Assembly: GCA_029541985.1 (NCBI GenBank)
Contig: CP095414.1
Coordinates: 1,674,001 to 1,738,000, forward strand
Direction: 5' to 3'
Origin: Bacteroidales bacterium F22
Lineage (GTDB): Bacteria; Bacteroidota; Bacteroidia; Bacteroidales; Bacteroidaceae
DNA length: 64,000 bases
Part shown: positions 47,701 to 55,886 of the stretch, one piece after another
Position numbering within the stretch: the first letter of the stretch is position 1
Layout: each line of letters begins with the position of its first letter
Translations under genes and position numbers: made by a program
The notes under the pieces: model-generated
The model's database searches: none
What the model saw: only the letters and a program-made list of their open reading frames with translations
Told to the model about the DNA's origin: nothing

Positions 47701-48236
47701 TTTTCTACTTTAGATAAAGAGTAATTACCGTCTAAATCAGTGACAGTACCTCTTGTGGTTCCTTTCACTGATACAGTAACTCCAGGTAAAGGTTCACCTG
47801 CTTGGTCCACAACGATTCCCTTAAGCGTTCTCCCTTCAGATAGTTGTTTCCGTGAAGAAGTGGATACTGAAGATTTCTTCTTAAGTAAAATGTTTTTGTC
47901 CTTGAATTCAAAAGAAACGGGCTTCCCTTGGAAAAGAGTCGAAAGCACTTGTTTAATCGGCTCTCCGTTAACGTTAACGGAAACAAGCTTAGAGTCATCA
48001 AACTGGTCATGATTATAAAAGAAAAAATAACCGGTTTGTTGTTCAATGGCATCAAAGACGTCGGCATAAGTCTTGTCTTCCATCTTCAAAGTAACTCGTG
48101 CTGAGTTTTGTGCATACAAGCTAGCTGTAGCAGGGAGCACCAAAACTGCGATTAACAGTAAGATTAATCGCCTAACCTGAGAAGGTTTAACTAGATGTGA
48201 CTTCAAAAGCCACACTGGATGTGTGTAATCATTCAT
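44730..48236 (-). CDS. SusC/RagA TonB-dependent transducer with STN domain
   Basis: 1168-residue outer membrane importer. A long N-region precedes the signal hydrophobic stretch (about 23-42, ending SLYAQ). Then an STN domain (about 46-117, TYADVFDAIEQQTGYFFFYN), a CarboxypepD_reg-like domain (about 138-205), the TonB box EEVVVVGYG, the plug domain (ISGTAQGLQGAIPNLQI) and a 22-strand barrel ending in a Phe residue. The STN domain marks it as a transducer that signals to the FecR-type anti-sigma just upstream. Confidence 0.96.
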   Translation of the reverse strand: MNDYTHPVWLLKSHLVKPSQVRRLILLLIAVLVLPATASLYAQNSARVTLKMEDKTYADVFDAIEQQTGYFFFYNHDQFDDSKLVSVNVNGEPIKQVLSTLFQGKPVSFEFKDKNILLKKKSSVSTSSRKQLSEGRTLKGIVVDQAGEPLPGVTVSVKGTTRGTVTDLDGNYSLSKVEKGQMLLFSFIGLSDKEVKVGLQRRIDVTMADNAIGLEEVVVVGYGVQKKVNLTASVSQVDSKIIANRPISGTAQGLQGAIPNLQISSSSYGGEPGSSMNMNIRGFMTSGGTGSISSSSPLILVDGVEMSINNVDPEDIETVSVLKDASAASIYGSRAAGGAIIITTKSGKDMKGGMKIAYSNNFSWSTPTDWPEQATALEYAYAMNDAAANLGKSAYWSEEKLGWIKQNMENPGSAPTLVAKSNGLDWDQSNVGIGATGSTDWKDFLMRDWTFSQKHNINLKGGDQQLNYYVSAGYYDEQGILKQADEMYQKYNLDAKINAQPYKWLNFSLLTKFIRTKTKYPSDYRFGRGRIFDALSKLKPTLPTVDPTYGEPLIQAYYPAWELETEASTNDQVVLLPRVRIEPIKDWIINLEYNYKRNNNKKITQALMYEYHRPNGDVAQYPSQDQTFVKPGLYTNEYRSPNLFTSYSKSYKGHNFKMMVGYQNEYYKMYNLTASAVSLLSDNIPSISTSVGEQKVDDSISHWSTESMFSRFNYDYKGKYLAEISYRRDGSSRFAAGSRWAGFPSFSAGYNVAKEDFWPLKDEISTFKVRGSYGTLGNQNVANYLYAPTISVNQGSYLFDGSWAYVAGTPDLSSMNLTWEKVKTTDFGFDISALSNRLTVNFDWYRTDISDMAAQGEALPAVLGTSAPLTNIGSSRVQGWETEISWRDQVKDFKYNVRLVLSDYKRTIEDYPNPNKLLSYNYSGKDLGEIWGLEWDGWYQTQEEIDNNEVDQSYVYGGKWNTGDTKYVDQNGDKKIDVGNNTLDDHGDLKVIGNTTPRYQFGINLGAEWRGFDLSIFIQGVGKKDYYMGSTAYRGVAQGPFHSNLNTTNIDYWRDETSPLGANYNSFYPKPYSANPGQNNKNYKYAVNRYVADASYARLKSLQIGYTLPKILTRKALLDNVRIFISGENLLTITDFPMYDPESIRGNFGNAVAYPLSKTFSTGINVSF

Positions 48237-48278
48237 AAATTAGATATGTTTATTAGTAAATAAGAGTGAGTCGGTCAA

Positions 48279-48286
48279 CAAAAATA
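48279..48286 (-). promoter_or_regulatory. Possible -7 box before susC
   Basis: TATTTTTG on the minus strand, 43 bp upstream of susC, fits TAnnTTTG. It could give basal expression; the ECF sigma factor probably uses other bases in the same 55-bp gap. Confidence 0.4.
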
Positions 48287-48291
48287 AGGTC

Positions 48292-49236
48292 TTATATCTT
48301 TTTCAACCAAACCACTTTGTTTTCAATATAGTAATCAATACTTGCCGTTTTCTTCAGCTTTTCCAAGGCATCTATCAAATTATTGCTATAACTAAACATG
48401 CCTCTAAATCTAAAATCACCTAATCCCTTGTCTTTATACAAAAATTCGATGTTATATATTCGTTGCAATTCTAAAACAATATCATTTAAAGTAGCATCCT
48501 TAAAGACCAATTGACCATTTAACCAAGATGAAAACAATTGAGCATTTACTTGGTCAACCACTGTATTTTTAGATACGGCATCAAATACGGCCCTCTCTCC
48601 TGGTTTTAGTTCAATAGTCATGTCTTCCTTCTGTCCTGTGTGAAATTCTATGCTTCCTCTAGTTAGCACGGTCTCAAACTGTTTCGTTTCAGGATAAGAT
48701 CTCACATTGAAAGCTGTACCAGTAACAACAATATGCGCAAGAGCATTGGACACGATAAATGGTTTCTCTTTATTCTTACATACTTCAAAGTATGCTTCTC
48801 CATTTATTTCAATCTTCCTATCCTTCTGGTTAAAAGTCGCTACATCATAGGATATAGATGAGTTTGTATTTACCCAAACTCGAGACCCGTCCGGAAGAAT
48901 ACATTTCGATACACTTCCTCGCGGTGCTGATATTTCACACAACTGAGAAGAGGTCTTTTCTTGCAGACAACAAAAAAAAGTCCATGCTACTGCTAGCGCA
49001 ATAGGAAAAGCCAAGGCTGCTGCTATCTTATAGAAATAAAGCTGAGAACGCAATTTTAATACTTCAGCCGGAATTCTTGTTCGAATGCGGCTAAAAACCT
49101 TCGCCTTGTCGGCTTGAATATCAGAGTCAGAGAGTAACTTTACCTCCTCTATTCTTTTTAGGTCATCTGACGATGTATTTCCTAAAACTGATCGGGCTTT
49201 GATACTATCAATTTTTTCACAACTTTTCTTTTCCAT
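48292..49236 (-). CDS. FecR-type anti-sigma factor
   Basis: 314-residue inner membrane protein: cytoplasmic N-terminal anti-sigma region (1-70), one membrane helix (about 71-91) and a periplasmic FecR domain (GSVSKCILPDGSRVWVNTNSSISYD, then PGERAVFD). The C-terminal DUF4974 region (NDIVLELQRIYNIEF) contacts the STN domain of the transducer in this family. It holds the sigma factor inactive until SusC senses glycan. 70 bp downstream of the sigma gene and 55 bp before susC. Confidence 0.93.
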   Translation of the reverse strand: MEKKSCEKIDSIKARSVLGNTSSDDLKRIEEVKLLSDSDIQADKAKVFSRIRTRIPAEVLKLRSQLYFYKIAAALAFPIALAVAWTFFCCLQEKTSSQLCEISAPRGSVSKCILPDGSRVWVNTNSSISYDVATFNQKDRKIEINGEAYFEVCKNKEKPFIVSNALAHIVVTGTAFNVRSYPETKQFETVLTRGSIEFHTGQKEDMTIELKPGERAVFDAVSKNTVVDQVNAQLFSSWLNGQLVFKDATLNDIVLELQRIYNIEFLYKDKGLGDFRFRGMFSYSNNLIDALEKLKKTASIDYYIENKVVWLKKI

Positions 49237-49306
49237 TTGTATTCTTGTATAGGTAAGACGTTTAATTAGCTCCCTACCCTATATAGAAGAGCCATTTTTT
49301 TTATGA

Positions 49307-49861
49307 TTAAAGAGAAAAAAGAAGAATAAAGAATATAAAAATCGATTTTCGTAACCGTTTGAGGGCTATACTGACTTGCATTTCGACTGTTTTGGGAGAG
49401 ATATCTAGTTTTTCTGCTATTTCTGAATATTTAAGTCCTTGGGAACGACTGAGTAGAAACACTTCTCTACATTTCTTTGGAAGTTGATTAATACAATTAT
49501 TTATATTATCGGCTAATTCTGCTTTTTCGATCAAATCGTCGAAAGAGACTTGTTGTTCATCAAATAAATGTTCAGTAAGTGGAACGGTTTTCTTCCTTTT
49601 TCGAAGGTAGTCTATCGCTCTATTCTTTACTGAAAAGTAAAGATAAGATTTGAGTGAGCTATCAATAGATATCTGTGTCTTTTTGTCCCATAAATCGACA
49701 AAAAAGCCTTGTACTAATGATCTTGACAAATCCATATCATTGAGATATTTATCTGCAAAATAGCAAAGTGCTGTATAGTATTGGTCAAAAAGATTGCTGT
49801 AGGCAATTTCATCTCCTTGGCGTATACTTTCAAATGTCTTTACATCGGATAATGCATCCAT
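49307..49861 (-). CDS. ECF RNA polymerase sigma factor, FecI-like
   Basis: 184-residue extracytoplasmic-function sigma factor. Region 2 is at about 15-80 (DQYYTALCYFADKYLNDMDLSRSLVQ) and region 4 at about 120-170 with the helix-turn-helix LKYSEIAEKLDISPKTVEMQV. Ends with a hydrophobic tail FIFFILLFSL. It should direct transcription of the susC operon when released by the adjacent FecR protein. Its own promoter is a strong housekeeping consensus. Confidence 0.93.
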   Translation of the reverse strand: MDALSDVKTFESIRQGDEIAYSNLFDQYYTALCYFADKYLNDMDLSRSLVQGFFVDLWDKKTQISIDSSLKSYLYFSVKNRAIDYLRKRKKTVPLTEHLFDEQQVSFDDLIEKAELADNINNCINQLPKKCREVFLLSRSQGLKYSEIAEKLDISPKTVEMQVSIALKRLRKSIFIFFILLFSL

Positions 49862-49923
49862 ATTTGTGCCCGTTTAGTAGATAAAGATAGGATGTGAAAT
49901 TTGTTTTACTTTTACGAATAGAA

Positions 49924-49954
49924 CAAAAATAGGAATAAACGGGCATCAAGCAAA
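49924..49954 (-). promoter_or_regulatory. Promoter of the ECF sigma gene
   Basis: TTTG (49951-49954), 19-nt spacer and TATTTTTG (49924-49931) on the minus strand, a full Bacteroidetes -33/-7 match. An inverted repeat, GCCCGTTTA (49868-49876) with TAAACGGGC (49936-49944), has one arm in the spacer and one just before the gene. Confidence 0.65.
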
Positions 49955-50011
49955 ATAGCAACCGTTAAAAGTTTACTATTTACACTATTTGTTCTATTTT
50001 ATATATTTTTT

Positions 50012-50047
50012 AATACCGCATCAGAATCTTAGTTTTGATGCGGTATT
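50012..50047. repeat. 12-bp inverted repeat after the GH92 gene
   Basis: Perfect arms 50012-50023 and 50036-50047 (AATACCGCATCA with its complement) around a 12-nt loop, 47 bp past the GH92 stop. The minus-strand 3' flank is A-rich rather than U-rich, so termination is possible but not classic. Confidence 0.5.
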
Positions 50048-50093
50048 GAAGGTCTTTATACGCAAAACGGAAGACGTCTTGCGTCGGTTCATC

Positions 50094-52460
50094 TTAATCG
50101 ATAGGCTTGTTGCCCAACGTTAATGTAAGTTTTCCACCACCAATTACTGTCTCAAAAGGTATATGAAGACCATCAAATGGCTTATCATCCAATGTGATGT
50201 TCTCTATATAACAATTGGTCTGACTGTTTTTCAGCGTCTGAATTACAAAAGTGTCTCCAGTAAAATATTTTTTATTTAATCGAATCGTCACTTTATCAAA
50301 AATAGAACTTCCAATGGCGAACTGAGGATTAGTCGTCGCCAAACCTGTCACATCAAATAGGCCAATAGAAGAAATAACATACCAAGCACCTAATTGCCCT
50401 TCGTCTTCATCTTGCCCATAGCCATAACCATGAATACCATCTGTTCCATAGAATTTATCAAGAATAGCTCGTACCCATTTCTGTGTCAGTGATGGCTTGC
50501 CAGATTCATTGAACAACCATGGAATATGAAGACAAGGTTGGTTGCCCTGGTTATACAGTGTACGCAATCCTGAAAAAGCATCAATCTTACCCCCTACAGG
50601 GGCTCCTCCACTAAAAATCTTATCTTCTGACAATGTAAAAATACTGTCTAATCGTGCATTGAACTCATCTGCTCCCATCTTCGAAACAAGTCCTTTCACA
50701 TCATGGGGCACATAGAAAGTATATTGCCAGGCATTGCCTTCTTGGAAACCACGCCACACTTCCATCGGGTCGAAATCTTGTATAAAAGAACCATCGGCCA
50801 ATCTAGGACGTATCATCTGAAGTGTAGAATCATAGATACGCTCCCATCCTTTGGAAAGATACATCAAACGTTTGTAATCTTGAGCATGCCCCAATTCTTT
50901 AGCCATCTGGGCAACAGCATATGCACCAAAGGAGTATTCTAAAGTATGAGAACCGGAGAATTGATAAGCTTCAGCAGGACCTGTGCCCTGTGCTTCGAAT
51001 GGGCAATAACCATATTTTAGAAACTTATCTGTATCCACCTTTCCAGCTCCCAAGGGACGGTTATCACCATTCAATGCATTCTTACGAGCTGCAGCATAGG
51101 CTGTATCGATATCGAAATCACGAATGCCACAGGCATAGGCTGCAGCTATTACATTACCCAACTGATTGGTTCCTACACCAGAGACATAGCGACTATTAGC
51201 AATGCCATCACCCATCCAGCCAGCATCTTTATATACTTGCAGATGCGTACTGACGAAATCAGAGAGGTATTCAGGATAAGCTAAAGCCCATACTTGTATG
51301 AGGTTCCATTGTGCTCCCCAGATACCATCTGTATTGCAAAATCGGAAAGCTGGCTTACCTTCTTTCATAGGTAACTGACCAATGCTTCCATCATGACGTG
51401 GATAAGCACCGTTAACATCGTTAGCCATACCGCGTCCTAGCACAGCGTGATACAAACCCGTATAAAATTTGGTCTTATCAGCTTTTGAAGAACTCTCCAC
51501 ACGGATACGACTCAGGTATTCTTCCCAAGTAGAAGCCGATGTTTGATGCACCTCATCGAAGTTCAAGGCTCCTTTGTGGGTTTCGGTTTCTCTATTGAGA
51601 CGTGCATTGAATACAGAGGTATAAGATAGCCCAACTTGTGCAGTGATGCTTTCACCCGTTGTAGTTGCGTACGTGAGGTAAGCTCCAGCACCTACTCCTT
51701 GTATGTGATGATTGCCTCCATACACTTTCTTTTTCATAAATGTACCGACAGCAACTGGTTTCTTATCCATCTGAGCTGAAAAGTATATCTTTATCGTAGC
51801 ACCAGACTGATACTTATTGGTATATTCGGATAAGGTCTCTACCCAGCCTTCTATCAATCCGGTATCTGTAATGGTGACCTCAGAATCTACTACCGCCCCA
51901 CTTTCTCCCTGACGATTACCTACATCAAAAAGGATATGACTCGCTGTACTTTCGGGAAAAGTGAAACGTTGATACGCCACTCGGTCAGTAGCAGTCAACT
52001 CGGCTTTGATATTATAATCTTTCAACAAGACAGAATAGTAGCCTGGTTGAGCCACCTCATCAGCATGGTCAAAAGTAGAACGATAGCCTTCATCGAGACT
52101 ATTGACTCCTCCAGGGACTGTCTTAAGAGTACCTACTGTAGGCATCAACACGATACCTCCTATTTGAAATTCATGTAAACAAGAAAATCCCTCAATAGAG
52201 GTATCGCGATAATCATATCCCGTGGCTTCCCAGCCGTATTTGTTGCCTAGACTTGCATTGGTCGCTGGGGCAGGTTTAGCTAAGCCAAAAGGTAATGCTC
52301 CGGGAGCAAAATGAAACCATCTGCAATGAGCTGTCCCAATACGTGGTTCGACATATTGAGATAGATTCTCTGGAGAATTAGTCTCGAGGGTTCGTGGTGA
52401 TGAACACCCCATGATTACAGAAAGCAGACATAGAAAAGACCATTTAAGGAGTTGTTTCAT
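50094..52460 (-). CDS. GH92 family alpha-mannosidase, lipoprotein
   Basis: 788-residue calcium-dependent exo-alpha-mannosidase. Lipobox IMGC (C19). N-terminal beta-sandwich with YVEPRIGTAHCRWFHFAPGALPFGLAKPAP; (alpha/alpha)6 domain with the acid-bearing SGSHTLEYSFGAYA and the base motif GQDEDEGQ (about 682-689, D684/D686). GH92 enzymes cut alpha-1,2/3/4/6 mannosides of N-glycans and mannans; linkage is not readable. Follows a barrel hydrolase by 15 bp in a two-gene unit with LacI-type operator candidates upstream. Confidence 0.94.
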   Translation of the reverse strand: MKQLLKWSFLCLLSVIMGCSSPRTLETNSPENLSQYVEPRIGTAHCRWFHFAPGALPFGLAKPAPATNASLGNKYGWEATGYDYRDTSIEGFSCLHEFQIGGIVLMPTVGTLKTVPGGVNSLDEGYRSTFDHADEVAQPGYYSVLLKDYNIKAELTATDRVAYQRFTFPESTASHILFDVGNRQGESGAVVDSEVTITDTGLIEGWVETLSEYTNKYQSGATIKIYFSAQMDKKPVAVGTFMKKKVYGGNHHIQGVGAGAYLTYATTTGESITAQVGLSYTSVFNARLNRETETHKGALNFDEVHQTSASTWEEYLSRIRVESSSKADKTKFYTGLYHAVLGRGMANDVNGAYPRHDGSIGQLPMKEGKPAFRFCNTDGIWGAQWNLIQVWALAYPEYLSDFVSTHLQVYKDAGWMGDGIANSRYVSGVGTNQLGNVIAAAYACGIRDFDIDTAYAAARKNALNGDNRPLGAGKVDTDKFLKYGYCPFEAQGTGPAEAYQFSGSHTLEYSFGAYAVAQMAKELGHAQDYKRLMYLSKGWERIYDSTLQMIRPRLADGSFIQDFDPMEVWRGFQEGNAWQYTFYVPHDVKGLVSKMGADEFNARLDSIFTLSEDKIFSGGAPVGGKIDAFSGLRTLYNQGNQPCLHIPWLFNESGKPSLTQKWVRAILDKFYGTDGIHGYGYGQDEDEGQLGAWYVISSIGLFDVTGLATTNPQFAIGSSIFDKVTIRLNKKYFTGDTFVIQTLKNSQTNCYIENITLDDKPFDGLHIPFETVIGGGKLTLTLGNKPID

Positions 52461-52475
52461 AATCTTTCTCTTTTA

Positions 52476-54602
52476 TTATTTTACTGTGATGCGTTCGCCA
52501 TAAACTTCTTCTTTAAAAAGAGTACCATCTTGATATACGACAAAGGTATGATCTTTTAGATATAACTCATAAGTATGCCCTCCCCAATGATAATTCTTAA
52601 CAGAACAGTTACCCAAATCACTATGGTAAGTCGGACGGAAAGACAATTGCGTACGACTAGGAGTGATACCGAAGGTACCGAACAAAAGGGCTTCTGCTGC
52701 TGCCCCTGCTGATATTTGTAGCGGCATAGAAGATCTGTCCTGTATAGGGGCATCAGTAGATGGATTCTGTGGTAGATAAGGGAAATAATCGATATAGCGA
52801 GCATAACGCTTGATGACATCCCATCCCAATTGCGCGTTACCTACTTTATAGAGGTTACGGGCAATACGTGTAGGCATACCGGCATATTGGCCACCGCCTC
52901 CCCAATCGCCATCGATACGATCCCAATGAACGGTATCATTTTTAGCGATAGAGTAGAAGCCAAATTTACCTAGGAATTCATTCTCTCGTATATGAGACAT
53001 CAGTCCTAGTTGTTCCTCAGCTGTAATATGCTTAGTTGCTAACAAATCAAATAAATGGTAACTCAATACTGTTCCTTTTGAACCATCTTGATAGAGGTTA
53101 TCAAACCAGCGCTTGTCTTTGTTCCATAGCTTTTCATGCATCAACTGGGCTAGTTTATCAGCCCAAGCAGCATATTTCTTAGCCTCTTTTTCGTGACCTA
53201 ATAAGGTTGCCCATTCGGATAGTCGAGCATATAAATCCACTGTTAACCCATTGACGATAGGTACGACATGATTATACCCATCTGTACGTATCTCAATAAT
53301 CTTCTCAGTGGAGTAACCGACATCAATAAGTCCCATCTTATTTGTATAGTTATCATGCAATTCGGCTGCCCATCGCTTCATCCAACCATAGATATCGGTA
53401 TCTCCAGCTTGCATTGTGAGAATGGACATATCCTTTGTTTGATTCATATAAGCATCGATCATCGTTTGTTGTGCAAAAGGTTCTTGGATGTATAGGATGT
53501 CAGCAGCATATCCAGTACACGAAAGATAAGTGCGCTTCATCTGTCCACGAACAAAGTTGTAACGTAAAGTCGATTTCATACTTTGAGGGTCGAGCATAGA
53601 GATGATATCAGATGCATAAGAATTGTCCCAGCTAATAGTAAAAAGCCATGTACCGACGGCCCAAAAAGGATTAAGCACAAAATCATCGCGTTCGTATCGG
53701 CTCATCAAGACACTCAAAATGGAACGATTATACAATTCATCAATTTGCTTATTCTCTGTATGTATCTGTGGTAATTTACTGGTTGCCCAAGCGAGCGTAT
53801 TTTTGATCTTATCTTGAGCTGCTTGGAATCGAGATGCAATATCTGCCTGATAGATGGATGGCTGAACTTCATTAATGTGTTGAAAAGAAACAGAGAAATA
53901 ATAGACTCTTTCTTGCTTAGAAGGAATATCTATCAAGAAGCCTTCTTTATTCACCTTCTGAATCGTCGACGAAACGGTGATTGCGGTGGTGTCTATGTTC
54001 AATAAGAAAGGATTGGCTGATTTTATTTCTTTGTAAATCTGATTCGGAATAAGAGTTAGTTTCAACGCCTTCTTATCTCGATTGTAGATTTTCATCTTAA
54101 TCAAAACTTCATTCTTCACTCCAGATACACAAGTCGCTGTTTTCATAGAGAAATCAAGCCATCTGTGGTTTTTGAATTCTTTATGAAAAGTTGCTTTACG
54201 AGTATAAAGATTGGGTTGCCATTCCTCATCTTGAGTGACAAGTACTTTAGGAGCATAGGAACGGAAATTACACGCCAAAGGATCCCATCCTTCTCTGTCT
54301 TCACTCCATTTCTTCCATTGAGTAGCTACATCGTCACGAATCACTAAGTTGAGAGATTCTTCTTTGAAATTTAGGAAGAACTCATAATTGTATAAGTTAA
54401 CTGGCCAGAAACAGACATTGGTAAAAGAAGTCATGCCATACTGGTGTGGACAAGCATATCCACGCCCATTCATCAGTATCACTTGACTATCTTCAAATGT
54501 CATCTTTTCACGAGGAAAACGAAGAGCCTCTTGAGTCAATCCATGCTGCCCAAAGACAGAAATGGACAATAAACAAGATAACAGTAAAAGGTATTTTTTC
54601 AT
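52476..54602 (-). CDS. (alpha/alpha)6-barrel glycoside hydrolase, GH63/MGH1-like
   Basis: 708-residue secreted protein (type I signal peptide, about 19 residues). An N-terminal beta domain (about 25-260) precedes a helical barrel with ERDDFVLNPFWAVGTWLFTISWDNSY, AGDTDIYGWMKRWAAEL and DRIDGDWGGGGQYAGMPTRIARNLY, the pattern of mannosylglycerate-hydrolase/GH63-like catalytic domains. The exact family and substrate are not recognised. It shares a transcription unit with the GH92 mannosidase, which suggests an alpha-mannoside or alpha-glucoside target. Confidence 0.7.
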   Translation of the reverse strand: MKKYLLLLSCLLSISVFGQHGLTQEALRFPREKMTFEDSQVILMNGRGYACPHQYGMTSFTNVCFWPVNLYNYEFFLNFKEESLNLVIRDDVATQWKKWSEDREGWDPLACNFRSYAPKVLVTQDEEWQPNLYTRKATFHKEFKNHRWLDFSMKTATCVSGVKNEVLIKMKIYNRDKKALKLTLIPNQIYKEIKSANPFLLNIDTTAITVSSTIQKVNKEGFLIDIPSKQERVYYFSVSFQHINEVQPSIYQADIASRFQAAQDKIKNTLAWATSKLPQIHTENKQIDELYNRSILSVLMSRYERDDFVLNPFWAVGTWLFTISWDNSYASDIISMLDPQSMKSTLRYNFVRGQMKRTYLSCTGYAADILYIQEPFAQQTMIDAYMNQTKDMSILTMQAGDTDIYGWMKRWAAELHDNYTNKMGLIDVGYSTEKIIEIRTDGYNHVVPIVNGLTVDLYARLSEWATLLGHEKEAKKYAAWADKLAQLMHEKLWNKDKRWFDNLYQDGSKGTVLSYHLFDLLATKHITAEEQLGLMSHIRENEFLGKFGFYSIAKNDTVHWDRIDGDWGGGGQYAGMPTRIARNLYKVGNAQLGWDVIKRYARYIDYFPYLPQNPSTDAPIQDRSSMPLQISAGAAAEALLFGTFGITPSRTQLSFRPTYHSDLGNCSVKNYHWGGHTYELYLKDHTFVVYQDGTLFKEEVYGERITVK

Positions 54603-54605
54603 AAT

Positions 54606-54617
54606 CTTTTCGGTTAA
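54606..54617. promoter_or_regulatory. Candidate LacI operator, site A
   Basis: CTTTTCGGTTAA, just upstream of the GH63-like start codon. It matches site B at 10 of 12 positions. Confidence 0.4.
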
Positions 54618-54651
54618 TAATGTGATTATTATATATTTTTTTGATAACTAT

Positions 54652-54663
54652 TTATTCGGTTAA
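54652..54663. promoter_or_regulatory. Candidate LacI operator, site B
   Basis: TTATTCGGTTAA, a pseudo-palindrome around a central CG as in LacI-family sites, 46 bp from site A and in the same orientation. Confidence 0.45.
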
Positions 54664-54687
54664 GTGGCGGAAGAAAAAAGATGACAA

Positions 54688-54710
54688 AGCCATATTGATG
54701 GCTAGATAAA
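54688..54710 (-). terminator. Hairpin after the LacI-family gene
   Basis: AGCCAT (54688-54693) and ATGGCT (54698-54703) around a 4-nt loop, 10 bp past the regulator's stop. On the minus strand it is followed by TTGTCATCTTTTTT, so it likely terminates that transcript. Confidence 0.55.
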
Positions 54711-54712
54711 AA

Positions 54713-55711
54713 TTACTTCAATAGTATATTCTTCAGTACTTCACATTGGCTAGGACGATTGACATCCTCTATGACTTCGGTTAGAATTTGAGTAGCTCTC
54801 GTCCCCATTTCTTGAACCTGAATCTTACTGATGCACATTTCTGGTGCTAAAATACCGAGTCCTAATGTATCATGGAAACATCCTAAATGGAACTTACTAT
54901 GGTAGTCCATATCATGACTAATAAAATAGCGAATAGCTTCGAAAGCTAAATAATGGGTAGTAAAAAAGAATCCATCCACATCAGGGATGTCTTTAAACAA
55001 GCGGTCTAATTGAGTGATGCTGTCGGATTGATAAGTTGGTCTATCAATTTCTATCACCAATCTTTCATCATAAGATAATCCTGATTCTTGTAAACCGTTA
55101 CAATATCCTTGAGTACGTTCACGCATCACACTAAGATTCGTAGAGGTAGTTATCAGAGCTATCTTTTTACTTCCTTGATTGGCTAGGTGAGAGACAACTT
55201 GATGACTCGTCTCTTCACTATTTACTGTTACGTAATTGGTATCAATATCTGAGAAATGTCGATCTACCAAGACAAAAGGTACTCTGTCTTTTTTCAACTG
55301 TAAGATACTCTCTCGAGATTTCTGGGCAGTAGCAATAATCAACCCATCTACGCGTTGTGAACAAAGGGTATTAATTAGTAATGCTTCTTTCTCTGCATTT
55401 TCATCCGTACAGCAAATGGTTAACACATAATTGTGCTTATAAACCTCTGCTTCGATTGCTTGAATCAAACTGGCATAAAAAGTATCATCTATATAAGGAA
55501 CTATTATACCTATGATATTTGTTTGCCCAAGAGAGAGACTACGAGCAACCATATTTGTGCGATAATTCACTGATTTAGCATAATTAGTAACCCGTTTGAT
55601 TGTAGCATCACTAAAACCTCTTTTTTTACCTTGTCCAGATAAAATCCAAGAAACAGTTGCTTTGGATAGTTTTAGATTGTCTGCAAGGTCTTTTATAGAT
55701 ATATTCTTCAC
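54713..55711 (-). CDS. LacI-family transcriptional regulator
   Basis: 332-residue repressor/activator. The N-terminal helix-turn-helix SIKDLADNLKLSKATVSWILSG and hinge helix (KSVNYRTNMVARSL) bind DNA; the periplasmic-binding-like core (IIGIIVPYIDDTFYASL onward) binds a small sugar or sugar phosphate. The start codon is GTG at 55711. It is expected to control the GH63-like/GH92 pair and itself, on the basis of shared operator-like sites. A LacI regulator beside an ECF sigma system in one glycan locus is less usual than a hybrid two-component regulator. Confidence 0.92.
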   Translation of the reverse strand: MKNISIKDLADNLKLSKATVSWILSGQGKKRGFSDATIKRVTNYAKSVNYRTNMVARSLSLGQTNIIGIIVPYIDDTFYASLIQAIEAEVYKHNYVLTICCTDENAEKEALLINTLCSQRVDGLIIATAQKSRESILQLKKDRVPFVLVDRHFSDIDTNYVTVNSEETSHQVVSHLANQGSKKIALITTSTNLSVMRERTQGYCNGLQESGLSYDERLVIEIDRPTYQSDSITQLDRLFKDIPDVDGFFFTTHYLAFEAIRYFISHDMDYHSKFHLGCFHDTLGLGILAPEMCISKIQVQEMGTRATQILTEVIEDVNRPSQCEVLKNILLK

Positions 55712-55728
55712 GTCTTTTTATTTTGTGA

Positions 55729-55736
55729 CAAATATA
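55729..55736 (-). promoter_or_regulatory. -7 box for the LacI-family gene
   Basis: TATATTTG on the minus strand fits TAnnTTTG, 18 bp before the GTG start, giving a very short leader. Operator candidate site C lies 7 bp upstream. Confidence 0.5.
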
Positions 55737-55742
55737 ATTTTT

Positions 55743-55754
55743 TTAATCGGGTAA
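55743..55754. promoter_or_regulatory. Candidate LacI operator, site C (autoregulation)
   Basis: TTAATCGGGTAA, matching site B at 10 of 12 positions and placed within the lacI promoter. A separate 12-bp palindrome TTTGTTAACAAA lies at 55763-55774 and might be a second site. Confidence 0.45.
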
Positions 55755-55886
55755 ACATTCTCTTTGTTAACAAAAAGATGATATTTCTAAAATATTAACA
55801 GAACAACAAGTCAAAATGACCTAAGTAAATTACAGAATGATAGTAAAATAGAAACAAACAAAATAAAAAGAGAAGCAATATGATAA

